Below, in pieces: positions 1-7,062 of a stretch of 18,560 nucleotides of DNA; the stretch's first letter is position 1; the number at the start of each line of letters is the position of its first letter. The notes below the pieces were generated by a model. That model searched no databases. It was not told the DNA's origin and saw only the letters and a program-made list of their open reading frames with translations. A program made the position numbers and the translations under genes. Source of the stretch: an uncultured Lachnospiraceae bacterium (GTDB lineage: Bacteria > Bacillota > Clostridia > Lachnospirales > Lachnospiraceae); the NCBI GenBank assembly GCA_910588955.1, contig CAJURQ010000045.1, forward strand, positions 1 through 18,560, read 5' to 3'.

Positions 1-567
1 CACAGGTCATGTAGAATTTACCGTTTCATATGGAAGTTAGTTTTACAATTCAGGACTAAAAATATTGTAGCAAATTTTAAAAGGCAATTACTTGAAATAT
101 GTAAATATATAAGAAATCAAGGGCTTCTTATTGTTGTAGGTGCGGCAGATACAAGTGATAAATATAAAGACATTTATAGTTCTATAGATAAAGTAGTAAA
201 TCGAAAATTCAGAAATCGAAACTTTTTTGGGTGGTGGGGAAAAGTGTTTGAGAATACATTCTCTTATAACTATACAGATGAATATGGTGATTTGCTGAGA
301 CAATATAACTGTAAATTAGAAGGTTTTATTAAAGGCAAAAATTTATGGGGAACCGTTCCTCAAAAAGCAAAGGATAAGCTGGAGAATACAATTAAGCAAA
401 CGAAAGAGAAGACACTTGCAGAAAATTGGGAAGGGATTCATTGGAAAGTAGTAGTGTATCAGAAACATAGTTTTTTTATAGGGAAAAATGGTAGAAAAAA
501 TGTACATAGTAATTTTAAGAAACAAGATGATTCTGGATGGATGCAAGCAATAGAGTATACAAAATAA
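1..567 (+). CDS. AT-rich hypothetical protein, 5' end missing
   Basis: The frame is open from the first base to the TAA at 565-567 (188 codons) with no ATG anywhere in it; the first usable start is a GTG at 244, so the gene is probably truncated on the left. Seen: a hydrophobic strand (LLIVVGAAD) near codons 43-51, an aromatic FGWWGKVF patch near codons 76-83, then a charged Lys-rich C-terminal half containing WEGIHWKVVVYQKHSFF. I recognise no family. Base composition and codon use are clearly more AT-rich than the genes that follow, suggesting horizontal origin. The first 55 bases belong to the terminal repeat, so the native protein may begin after it or have been cut by it. The next gene starts 17 bases downstream with its own AGGAGG. 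Confidence 0.55.
   Translation, partial: HRSCRIYRFIWKLVLQFRTKNIVANFKRQLLEICKYIRNQGLLIVVGAADTSDKYKDIYSSIDKVVNRKFRNRNFFGWWGKVFENTFSYNYTDEYGDLLRQYNCKLEGFIKGKNLWGTVPQKAKDKLENTIKQTKEKTLAENWEGIHWKVVVYQKHSFFIGKNGRKNVHSNFKKQDDSGWMQAIEYTK
2..55. repeat. Left copy of a 54 bp terminal inverted repeat
   Basis: Starting ACAGGTCATG, this stretch is a perfect reverse complement of the last 54 bases of the window; the match breaks exactly after base 55. It therefore faces outwards as the start of the same element found at the other end. It could be the edge of an insertion sequence or another multicopy repeat at which the assembly stopped. I do not recognise the element, and no transposase is present. The open frame of the first gene reads through it, which may be accidental. 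Confidence 0.9.
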
Positions 568-584
568 TAGGAGGAAACTGAATC

Positions 585-977
585 ATGAAAAGAGTTTTAA
601 AATTCTTAAAGGAAGCGCAAGTCTATTATCTAGCAACAATAGAGGGCGATCAACCGAGGGTACGCCCATTCGGTACAGCACACATTTTTGAAGGCAGACT
701 GTATATCCAGACCGGCAAGGTAAAGGATGTATCTAAGCAGATACATAGCAATCCCAAAGTAGAAATATGCGCATTTAAAGCCGGTGAGTGGCTTCGTGTA
801 GCAGGAGAGCTTGTGGAAGACGACCGCAGGGAGGCGAGACAGTCCATGCTGGACGCATATCCCTCTTTGCAGAATATGTATTCTGCAGATGACGGCAATA
901 CAGAGGTATTCTATTTCAAGGATGCGACGGCGACATTTTCAGCCTTTACGCATGAGCCGGAAGTAGTTAAGTTATAA
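585..977 (+). CDS. Pyridoxamine 5'-phosphate oxidase-like FMN-binding protein
   Basis: A 130-residue single-domain split-barrel flavoprotein of the pyridoxamine 5'-phosphate oxidase-like / NimA-like superfamily. Seen: the N-terminal pattern LKEAQVYYLATIEGDQPRVRPFG (strand, turn, then the VRPFG strand used for flavin contact), a GRLYIQTGKVKDVSKQI segment, NPKVEICAF, and WLRVAGELVEDDRREAR typical of the family. The length fits these small cytoplasmic homodimeric proteins. Members reduce or bind flavin-linked substrates; the substrate here cannot be predicted. AGGAGG at 571-576 is spaced 8 bases from the ATG. The gene converges on the HxlR regulator at 1045-1410. HxlR regulators often control flavin or redox enzymes nearby, so a link is possible but is inference. 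Confidence 0.85.
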   Translation: MKRVLKFLKEAQVYYLATIEGDQPRVRPFGTAHIFEGRLYIQTGKVKDVSKQIHSNPKVEICAFKAGEWLRVAGELVEDDRREARQSMLDAYPSLQNMYSADDGNTEVFYFKDATATFSAFTHEPEVVKL

Positions 978-1044
978 TTTTAAAAGTGCCCTGCCCGGGA
1001 GTGTTTCAAGCATGATGATTCGCTGCCCGTGGTGGGGTCTTTGA

Positions 1045-1410
1045 TCAGAACCCATACGGATTCTGGTAATCCGGGCACAGAAACTGTTCGCTCCACGCCA
1101 TCATAGTCTGCAGCACGGGAATAAAACTCTCTCCCAGCGCGGTCAGACTGTATTCCACCTTGGGCGGGATTTCACTGTAGACTTCCCGGTGGAGGAAGCC
1201 GTCGCTCTCCAGTTCGCGGAGCTGTCTGGTCAGGGTGGACTGGGTGATGCCGTCGAGGCGGCGCAGCAGTTCCCCGAACCGTTGTACTTTATAGAAAGAG
1301 ACATACCATAAAATCAGAATTTTCCATTTGCCGCCGATCACGGACTGCAGCGTGCTCATAGGAACGCAGCGTGCCAATGTCTCTTCATTGCTAAATTTAT
1401 TCTCAGCCAT
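1045..1410 (-). CDS. HxlR-family winged-helix transcriptional regulator
   Basis: A 121-residue DNA-binding protein of the HxlR (MarR-like winged helix) family. Seen: Cys15 just before MSTLQSVIGGKWKILILW, the family signature; then RFGELLRRLDGITQSTLTRQLREL (recognition helix region), and the wing DGFLHREVYSEIPPKVEYSLTALG, followed by a C-terminal dimer helix ending WSEQFL. The conserved N-terminal Cys is the position used for thiol or quinone sensing in YodB/HypR-type members, so a redox sensor is plausible. An AGAAGG-type ribosome site precedes the ATG by about nine bases. It is divergent from the radical SAM pair and convergent with the flavoprotein gene; either could be its target. Confidence 0.92.
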   Translation of the reverse strand: MAENKFSNEETLARCVPMSTLQSVIGGKWKILILWYVSFYKVQRFGELLRRLDGITQSTLTRQLRELESDGFLHREVYSEIPPKVEYSLTALGESFIPVLQTMMAWSEQFLCPDYQNPYGF

Positions 1411-1455
1411 ATCTCTGTACCTTCTTTTACTTGCGGCATATACGCCGTTTTTTCC

Positions 1456-1484
1456 AGTATATTTTACCAGCGAAGAAAAAACAA
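1456..1484 (-). promoter_or_regulatory. Predicted sigma-A promoter of the HxlR gene
   Basis: On the minus strand, TTGTTT (1484-1479) and TATACT (1461-1456) are separated by 17 bases, about 45 bases before the regulator's start codon. A short inverted repeat CGGC-N6-GCCG at 1434-1447 lies between this promoter and the gene and could be an operator. Neither has been tested. Confidence 0.5.
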
Positions 1485-1611
1485 GACACTGTCATAAAGA
1501 ATACATAGGTTCAAAAATGGTACTATCACACAAAAAAGTCCGTACTTGAATCCTCTGAAAAGCAGAAGTAATGTAACCGTAAAAGAGCGAAACAAAAAGG
1601 AGGAACGGACA

Positions 1612-2511
1612 ATGCACTACACAGGAACGATATGGAGACCGCCTTACGAGGCGTCATCCCTGCTTTTGGAAGTCACGGCGGGATGTACCCACCATAGATG
1701 CAAGTTTTGCACCCTTTACAACGATCTGCCCTTTCCGTTTCGGATGTCGCCCCTTGCGGATATTGAGGCGGACTTGGAGGAGGCGCGGAGAAGATACCGT
1801 CATTTTCCGAATGGTCGTGTAAAACGGGTCTTTTTGACGGGGGCAAATCCCTTTGTGTTGAAATTTGACAAGCTTATGGAGATTGCGCGTCTGGTGCGAA
1901 AATACTTCCCGGAAGTGGAATCCATTGGCGGTTTTGCCAGAGTGACGGACGTGATGCCGAAGTCGGAGGCGGATCTTTTGGCGTTACATGAGGCGGGCTA
2001 TGACGGGCTGACGATCGGCATGGAGACGGCGGACGACGAGGCACTTGCGTTTATGGATAAAGGGTATCTCGCGGCGGACATTCTGGAACAGTGCGGCAGG
2101 CTTGACCGGGCGGGCATTCATTATCATTTCTTTTATCTGACGGGCATATCCGGCGCAGGGCGCGGGGAGGAGGGTGCCAGACTTACCGCCGCCGTGTGCA
2201 ACAGCCTTCACCCGGGCATTGTGGGGGCGAATATGCTGACCGTTTACCCGGATTCTAAGCTGTACGAGGAGATAAGGCGAGGGAATTGGAGGGAGGAGAG
2301 CGAGACGGAGAAATACAGGGAGGTGCGGACGCTTGCAGCGGAACTTACCATTCCCACGGTCTTTGCGGCGATGGGAGCGTCCAACGCGTACCAGATGTGG
2401 GAAGAACTGCCAGAGGATCGGGAAAAGCTGCTGTCTTTTCTGGATGGGGTGATTGCGAACGTGGGAGAGGACGAACTGCGGCGTTACCGCAAAAGCGTCC
2501 ATCATCTGTGA
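1612..2511 (+). CDS. Radical SAM protein, first of a tandem pair
   Basis: A 299-residue radical SAM enzyme. The cluster-binding motif near residues 25-33 is C-x4-C-x2-C (CTHHRCKFC), the spacing seen in a COG1032-like group, followed by TLYNDLPFPFRMSP, a GANPF strand, the VESIGGFARVTD strand, and GLTIGMETADDEALAFMDKGY with the GxE-type SAM-contacting strand. No B12 domain and no C-terminal SPASM cluster are visible, so it is a minimal TIM-barrel member. The start is placed at the ATG at 1612, since AAGGAGG at 1597-1603 sits 8 bases before it and the residues upstream of it do not look like protein. The neighbour at 2523 is a paralogue sharing the WRPPYEA opening. The substrate is unknown. Confidence 0.88.
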   Translation: MHYTGTIWRPPYEASSLLLEVTAGCTHHRCKFCTLYNDLPFPFRMSPLADIEADLEEARRRYRHFPNGRVKRVFLTGANPFVLKFDKLMEIARLVRKYFPEVESIGGFARVTDVMPKSEADLLALHEAGYDGLTIGMETADDEALAFMDKGYLAADILEQCGRLDRAGIHYHFFYLTGISGAGRGEEGARLTAAVCNSLHPGIVGANMLTVYPDSKLYEEIRRGNWREESETEKYREVRTLAAELTIPTVFAAMGASNAYQMWEELPEDREKLLSFLDGVIANVGEDELRRYRKSVHHL

Positions 2512-2522
2512 GGAGGCAGCGT

Positions 2523-3404
2523 ATGCATTTTACGGGAAGGACATGGAGACCGCCCTACGAGGCATACTCCGTCATTATGCAGGCGACTGCCGGCTGTACT
2601 TACAGGAAATGCCGCTTTTGCAATTTATACAAGGACGAGTGTTTCCGCATGTCCCCGATGGAGGAGTTTGAGGAGGACTTGGCGGAGATTAAGAGGTATC
2701 AGCCCTATGCCAGGCGGCTTTTCTGGACGGGGGCGAACCCGTTTGCCATGAGTTATGAAAATTTAAAGCTCCGTGCTCTGACAGTGCGGGATTACCTCAT
2801 CAAATGCCAGAGCATTGCCATGTTTGCCAGCATCAGGGACATCATGGACAAGGAGGTGTGGCAGCTTAAGAAACTGCGCGCTATGGGAATTAATGGGTTG
2901 AGCATCGGGACGGAAAGCGGGGATGATGAGACGTTAGTCTTGGCGGGAAAAGGATATACAGCCGCCGATATTTTGGAACAGTGCCGGAAATTGGACGAAG
3001 CGGGGATCGAGTATTATTTTGTCTATATGACCGGACTTGCTGAGCAAGGCGCGGGGCAGCGCAATGCGGTCAACAGCGCGGCGCTTTTCAGTCAGCTCAA
3101 TCCGTATTTCATTTCTGTGGATTCCTTGACGCTCTTTCCGGACACGGAACTGTACCGGATGGCGCAGGCGGGAGCGTTCGTACCGGCGGGGGAAAAGGAG
3201 CGCCTTGCGGAATTACAGACGTTTATCCGGAACTTGCAGATCAGGACGCATCTGTTTGCAAACTCGGTCTCCAACTTTTACCCGGTCACGGCGTATCTGC
3301 CGAAGGAGAGAGAAAAGGTGGTGAGCGAATTGCAGTATATCATGGACAAGGTGGACGAGGCGGAGATGATGGCTTATCGCAGGAATCTCAAGGAGTTGGG
3401 GTAA
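2523..3404 (+). CDS. Radical SAM protein, second of a tandem pair
   Basis: A 293-residue paralogue of the preceding enzyme. Seen: the same opening (GRTWRPPYEAYSVIMQATAG), a C-x4-C-x2-C cluster motif (CTYRKCRFC), a FRMSPMEEFEEDL segment, WTGANPFAMSYENL, and GLSIGTESGDDETLVLAGKGYTAADILEQCRKLDEAG, closely matching the first protein. The start is the ATG at 2523: AGGAGG at 2511-2516 overlaps the previous stop codon, so the two genes are probably translationally coupled. A longer frame open from 2286 lies inside the first gene and is a shadow. Function is unknown; two closely related enzymes made together suggest a heteromeric or sequential reaction, which is inference. Confidence 0.88.
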   Translation: MHFTGRTWRPPYEAYSVIMQATAGCTYRKCRFCNLYKDECFRMSPMEEFEEDLAEIKRYQPYARRLFWTGANPFAMSYENLKLRALTVRDYLIKCQSIAMFASIRDIMDKEVWQLKKLRAMGINGLSIGTESGDDETLVLAGKGYTAADILEQCRKLDEAGIEYYFVYMTGLAEQGAGQRNAVNSAALFSQLNPYFISVDSLTLFPDTELYRMAQAGAFVPAGEKERLAELQTFIRNLQIRTHLFANSVSNFYPVTAYLPKEREKVVSELQYIMDKVDEAEMMAYRRNLKELG

Positions 3405-3436
3405 TAATGGATGCAAAAGCATTCTGTAAATATACA

Positions 3437-3465
3437 TTGCGGGCGGCAGGCAAACATTTTATAAT
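3437..3465 (+). promoter_or_regulatory. Predicted sigma-A promoter of cutC
   Basis: TTGCGG (3437-3442), a 17 bp spacer and a perfect TATAAT (3460-3465) lie 29 bases before the cutC start. This separates cutC from the radical SAM pair as an independent transcription unit. Confidence 0.75.
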
Positions 3466-3494
3466 GTTAAAAACGGGACAGGGAGGGTATGGTT

Positions 3495-4262
3495 ATGTCT
3501 GAATTTATACTAGAATGCTGTGTGGACAGTGTGGAATCCGCTCTTGCGGCGGCGGAGGGCGGGGCGGATCGTCTGGAGCTTTGCTCTGCCCTTGTGCTCG
3601 GCGGTATCTCGCCGGGACTGGCGCTCTTTGAACAGGTGAGCGCCTGTTGTGACCTGCCGATCCGGGTGCTGCTCAGGCCGCGCTTCGGGGATTTTCTGTA
3701 CACCGACTATGAGTTTCAGATTTTGAAGAGAGAGGTGGCACTTTTCAGGGAGGCGGGCGCAGAGGGTGTGGTAATCGGCTGTCTGGATGCGGACGGCAGC
3801 CTCCATATGGAGCAGATGCGGGATCTGATCGCGGAGGCGGGCAGGATGAAGGTGACGCTGCACCGCGCGTTTGATGTGTGCGCCAACCCTGTCAAAGCCT
3901 ATGAGCAGGCAAGAGTGCTTGGAATCGATACGATTCTGACATCCGGGCAGGAAAAGGACTGTCTGACGGGATTGCCGCTGTTAAAACAGTTGGGCATAAT
4001 GCAGAAGGAGACAGGAACGCCGCGCATTATGGCGGGGGCGGGCGTGACGCCCGATGTGATAAGGCAGTTTTGCGCGCAGACGGAGATCACCAGCTACCAT
4101 TTGTCTGCAAAGAAGGTGGTGGACAGCGGGATGCAGTACCGGAAAGAGGGCGTTCCGATGGGACTGCCCGTGATGGACGAGTACAGCATTTTCAGGACGG
4201 ACAGCCAGATTGTGGCGGAGGCGAAACGGGTGATTTTGGAGCAGATAAACGAACCCGATTAA
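3495..4262 (+). CDS. cutC: CutC family copper homeostasis protein
   Basis: A 255-residue TIM-barrel protein of the CutC family. Seen: LECCVDSVESALAAAEGGADRLELCSAL at the N-terminus, VLLRPRFGDFLYTDYE, GAEGVVIGCLDADGSLH, the VTLHRAFDVC segment, and LGIDTILTSGQE, all diagnostic family blocks in the expected order; length is normal. CutC is cytoplasmic and was linked to copper tolerance in E. coli, but its biochemical activity is unsettled, so the name is by family only. The ATG at 3495 is preferred over the one at 3489, because GGGAGG at 3481-3486 is 8 bases from 3495 but only 2 from 3489. It has its own promoter at 3437-3465. No copper exporter or copper sensor is adjacent. Confidence 0.93.
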   Translation: MSEFILECCVDSVESALAAAEGGADRLELCSALVLGGISPGLALFEQVSACCDLPIRVLLRPRFGDFLYTDYEFQILKREVALFREAGAEGVVIGCLDADGSLHMEQMRDLIAEAGRMKVTLHRAFDVCANPVKAYEQARVLGIDTILTSGQEKDCLTGLPLLKQLGIMQKETGTPRIMAGAGVTPDVIRQFCAQTEITSYHLSAKKVVDSGMQYRKEGVPMGLPVMDEYSIFRTDSQIVAEAKRVILEQINEPD

Positions 4263-4338
4263 TTCTCGTAAGACGAAACTTTCTGCCCCTGTGATTCGTA
4301 TTATCAGTAGATGACAGGAAGAAAGGCAGAGACGGCAG

Positions 4339-5303
4339 TTGGAGAGGACAGACTTTATATTACACACAGACAGAGTGCCAATTCTGAATGACAGGGGTGT
4401 ACAGATTGACGAGGTAGCGCTGCCTGAGAAAATTACGCCGGTTCCACGGAGAAGGTGCGGCGTTTCCGAGGGGCACACCTATTATAAGGGCGCGGGCATT
4501 ATCTATCAGGGGCACTATGCAAATGAGTGCGACAGGCATGTGCTGCGGCTGTCTGAGAATCCGGTCGCTTACCAGCGGTACACGGTGATTTATCCTGAGC
4601 TGTATCAGCAATACGGCATTTTTACTTTTCCCCATCAGCCCATTTTCTCGGATTATGAGGGCGGGTGTGGGAAAAAGGAAGAAAATCTGCCTGTCATGCA
4701 GAAGAAATTTGAACGGTCGGCAATTCAGGAAATTGTGGATATGCTTGAAACGCCGATAAAAGGGCACAGGATTTATGCATTCCGCTTAAAGGAATTGCAG
4801 GGTTCCTATAAAGATACGATTCTTCTGATTACCTATATTCTCAGTGAAAATTTTAACAGCGCATGGGACAAAAATCTCTGGGCGGATATTATGTGCTACG
4901 GCTATGTGCGGGATTTGGCGGACTGGTTTGTCTCCGATCAATCGGCGCATAAGCTGGGCACCATTTACGCGCTGCTGCATTCGATTATGAAAGCGGACAA
5001 ATGTCTGTACGAAGAGATTGTGCATGAAACGGTGGGGCTGGAGCAGATGGGGATATCTATTTGCCCTATGTTGCTGCCCGGATTGTAGAGCGGTATGTAC
5101 CGGGCAGTCTGGGTGGGCTTTCGGAGGAAGAGCCATCCCCGGATCTGATGGGGCGGCTGTGGGAGATGATTTACAGCGGAAAGGCGTGCTGCCACTTGGA
5201 AAAGGAGAAAGAGTGGGCGCATATCAGGGCGGATTTCATGCGGGAAATTCCAAGGCAGACGGCTATGGTGAGGCATGATCTGGCGTTATGTGACCATAAA
5301 TAA
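4339..5303 (+). pseudogene. Unrecognised gene interrupted by a one-base frameshift
   Basis: Two frames make one protein. The first (TTG start at 4339, 249 residues to a stop at 5088) ends with residues that look out of frame. The second frame, open through 5045 and ending TAA at 5301-5303, continues DIYLPYVAARIVERYVPG. Adding one G to the GGGG run at 5049-5052 joins them as LEQMGDIYLPYV, giving about 321 residues. The joined protein has an aromatic N-terminal region with YYKGAGIIYQGHYANECDRH, a central helical part and a Cys-containing tail; I do not recognise the family. The TTG start has only a weak ribosome site and is uncertain. The deletion may be a true mutation or a sequencing error. 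The next gene starts 15 bases after the restored stop, so an operon with the tRNA deacylase is likely. Confidence 0.7.
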
Positions 5304-5318
5304 ATGGAGGAGAAAAAC

Positions 5319-5786
5319 ATGGCAATCGACAGGGTAAAAACATATTTTAAACAGTACAACATGGAAGAACGGATTCAGGAGTTCGACGTGTCCAGCGCCA
5401 CGGTGGATCTGGCGGCGCAGGCTCTCTCCTGTGAGCCGGCAAGAATAGCGAAAACATTATCATTCATGGTTGACGGGCACGCGATGCTGATTGTGGCGGC
5501 GGGGGACGTAAAGATTGACAATCACAAGTACAAGGAGCAGTTTCACACGAAGGCGAAGATGCTTACGCCGGAGGAAGCGGAGACGCTGGTGGGACATGCC
5601 GTGGGCGGCGTCTGTCCCTTTGCGGTGAATGAGGACGTCACGGTTTACCTCGACGAGTCGCTGAAACGGTTTGAGACGGTGTTTCCCGCCTGCGGCAGTT
5701 CCAACAGTGCGATCGAGCTGACGATTCCGGAACTGGAGAAATATTCTCAGTGTGCGGGCTGGGTGGACGTGGGCAAAGGCTGCTGA
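5319..5786 (+). CDS. YbaK/EbsC family aminoacyl-tRNA deacylase
   Basis: A 155-residue free-standing trans-editing domain of the YbaK/ProX superfamily, which hydrolyses mischarged tRNA (Cys- or Ala-tRNA-Pro in studied members) in the cytoplasm. Seen: RIAKTLSFM with the conserved Lys45 that binds the tRNA end, VKIDNHKYKEQF, a GHAVGGVCPF block at residues 92-101 characteristic of the fold, and the C-terminal ACGSSNSAIELTIPEL. The length is typical. The start is set at 5319, since GGAGG at 5306-5310 lies 8 bases before it and within the alternative start at 5304. It follows the frameshifted gene directly and converges on the minus-strand LytTR operon. The exact tRNA specificity cannot be read from the sequence. 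Confidence 0.9.
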   Translation: MAIDRVKTYFKQYNMEERIQEFDVSSATVDLAAQALSCEPARIAKTLSFMVDGHAMLIVAAGDVKIDNHKYKEQFHTKAKMLTPEEAETLVGHAVGGVCPFAVNEDVTVYLDESLKRFETVFPACGSSNSAIELTIPELEKYSQCAGWVDVGKGC

Positions 5787-5819
5787 TGGTTGTGCCATAT
5801 GCAGCGGATATGCGGCATT

Positions 5820-5966
5820 TCATATCCGAGCAGGCAGACGCCGATACCAATGGCTGTACCAGAAATGAAACGTGCCAAGCGGCGTTCCCTCGATTCCCAT
5901 GAAAACGGGAGCGAAACCGAATGCCCATGTCCATGCGAGCGTGATGACAAAAAACAGAGTTAACAT
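5820..5966 (-). pseudogene. Truncated membrane-protein remnant, third gene of the LytTR operon
   Basis: A minus-strand frame starting with ATG at 5966, overlapping the DUF3021 stop (ATGTTAA) and preceded by AGGAG at good spacing, encodes MLTLFFVITLAWTWAFGF and then a GTPLGTF motif before losing sense and stopping at 5820. A neighbouring frame continues with the hydrophobic FISGTAIGIGVCLLG, as expected after a one-base shift. Real homology seems to end near 5790, where the YbaK gene arrives from the other side. The opening resembles the N-terminus of CPBP-type membrane proteins, but this is only a resemblance. I take it to be a decayed 5' fragment rather than a functional 48-residue protein. 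Confidence 0.45.
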
Positions 5967-6358
5967 TCTTTGCGTCTCCTTTCCAACTGCGCATTGATAT
6001 AGGCAATGTCCCTGTTGACAATCGCCATATCAAGGAAATAGGCGGGAACATAAACCAGTGCAACGTATACAAACGCCATCCACCAGTTTGAGCGGGAAAA
6101 CCACTGTACAAAATAGCCGTACAAGAAAACAAAAATAGAGACGGCAAGGTATTCTATGATGATATTTAGTATCAAATGACTGCATATGATTTGCTTTACC
6201 ATTTGCTGAATGACAGTGACAAAAAAGGATAAAAGAAAAATCTCAAATACAAGCGCGATTTCCGGCGTCATGCCAACTGACAGGAGGGACACGGAAAATA
6301 CGGCAAGAATGATGATTGCCGCTAAGATAAGTGTTCTTTTTATCATGTCTTTTAGCAT
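5960..6358 (-). CDS. DUF3021-type small membrane protein
   Basis: A 132-residue integral membrane protein with four predicted membrane segments: LILAAIIILAVFSVSLL, LVFEIFLLSFFVTVI, LILNIIIEYLAVSIFVFLYG and MAFVYVALVYVPAYFL, and a charged tail ending ERRRKEC. Size, topology and its place immediately after a LytTR DNA-binding gene match the DUF3021 family, which in Firmicutes accompanies LytTR proteins and is thought to act as a membrane partner controlling them. The ATG at 6358 overlaps the LytTR stop by one base, with AGGAGG seven bases upstream; a GTG three bases earlier is possible. The pair likely works as a sensor/regulator unit without a histidine kinase. Membrane-perturbing inputs are inferred from related systems only. 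Confidence 0.82.
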   Translation of the reverse strand: MLKDMIKRTLILAAIIILAVFSVSLLSVGMTPEIALVFEIFLLSFFVTVIQQMVKQIICSHLILNIIIEYLAVSIFVFLYGYFVQWFSRSNWWMAFVYVALVYVPAYFLDMAIVNRDIAYINAQLERRRKEC

Positions 6359-6798
6359 CACATGTCCTCCTTTAACCTGTTTTTAATCTGCTTCAGATAG
6401 GTTCTGGCGACGATCAGTTTTTCGCCGTTTTGCAGGGTCGCTTCAAGCTGGCTGTTCGTTAGTCGTTTTACGCTGTCAAGCATGTCCACGTTCATCAGAC
6501 ACGATTTACTGATCCGTATGATTCCGGTTTCTCTTAGCAGTTCTTCCAGTTCATATATTTTTTTATTTGTCAGATAGACGTCTTTTTCCGCGTACAGAAA
6601 TGTTTTCCGTTCCAAGGATTCCGCATAGTAGATATCCGATACCGGTATTTGGAAAACGGTTCCATTGCTGGTTCCGCTGACTTTAAAATCAAGAGACTTG
6701 ATTTTCTGAATCAGCTTTTGTGTCCGGGTGTCTAATTTAGGATATTCAATAATGACAGTCAAAGGTTTGTCATTCGTCTGTCTTGTCTCTATTTTCAT
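6358..6798 (-). CDS. LytTR-family DNA-binding regulator, no receiver domain
   Basis: A 146-residue regulator: a short N-terminal part (residues 1-45) and a LytTR DNA-binding domain (about 46-143). Seen: VFQIPVSDIYYAESLERKTFLYAEKDVYLTNKKIYELEELL, then IIRISKSCLMNVDMLDSVKRL and LQNGEKLIVARTYLKQIKNRL, the standard LytTR blocks. There is no phospho-acceptor receiver, so phosphorylation is not the switch; the overlapping DUF3021 gene probably supplies control. The start is taken at 6798 because GGAGGG lies about six bases upstream; a longer frame begins in non-homologous sequence. It is transcribed divergently from the alpha-galactosidase, and a GTAACA/TGTTAC dyad lies between them. Confidence 0.9.
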   Translation of the reverse strand: MKIETRQTNDKPLTVIIEYPKLDTRTQKLIQKIKSLDFKVSGTSNGTVFQIPVSDIYYAESLERKTFLYAEKDVYLTNKKIYELEELLRETGIIRISKSCLMNVDMLDSVKRLTNSQLEATLQNGEKLIVARTYLKQIKNRLKEDM

Positions 6799-6872
6799 TG
6801 TCGTCCCTCCAAATGGTATTTTAGCATAAAAAGGAGTGATAGAAAGGGTAAGGCGCATGACCTGCAAATATA

Positions 6873-6895
6873 GTAACATGAATTACATTTGTTAC
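6873..6895. promoter_or_regulatory. Inverted repeat in the divergent LytTR/galactosidase region
   Basis: GTAACA and TGTTAC form perfect six-base arms around 11 bases, about 75 bases upstream of the LytTR gene. It could be an operator. LytTR proteins usually bind direct repeats, and the sequence does not match their usual half-site well, so this is a weak candidate. Confidence 0.3.
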
Positions 6896-6978
6896 GGCTT
6901 GCACCTACGCCGGATTTTGCATTCATTTATGTTTATTCTGTGTGAAGGGCAACGATTTGTTTTACCGGAAACATGCTA

Positions 6979-7007
6979 TTGCTATCAGGCATCGGCACGG
7001 ATATAAT
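6979..7007 (+). promoter_or_regulatory. Predicted sigma-A promoter of the alpha-galactosidase
   Basis: TTGCTA (6979-6984), 17 bases, then a perfect TATAAT (7002-7007), about 55 bases before the start codon at 7063. No clear catabolite-response element was seen around it. Confidence 0.7.
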
Positions 7008-7062
7008 AGCAGTATGATTCGTAAAATAAGTTTTTCACCTGCATGTAAAGGAGATGAAGCAA

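Noticed and set aside
2286..2522. Longer N-terminus for the second radical SAM protein
   Set aside because: It overlaps the first enzyme in another frame, its residues look random, and AGGAGG at 2511-2516 fixes the start at 2523.
3404..3436. ATGC-AAAA-GCAT hairpin after the radical SAM pair
   Set aside because: Only four base pairs and no T tract; not a credible terminator.
5041..5060. Programmed ribosomal frameshifting in the unrecognised gene
   Set aside because: No slippery heptamer followed by a hairpin or pseudoknot was seen; a one-base loss in the G run is simpler.
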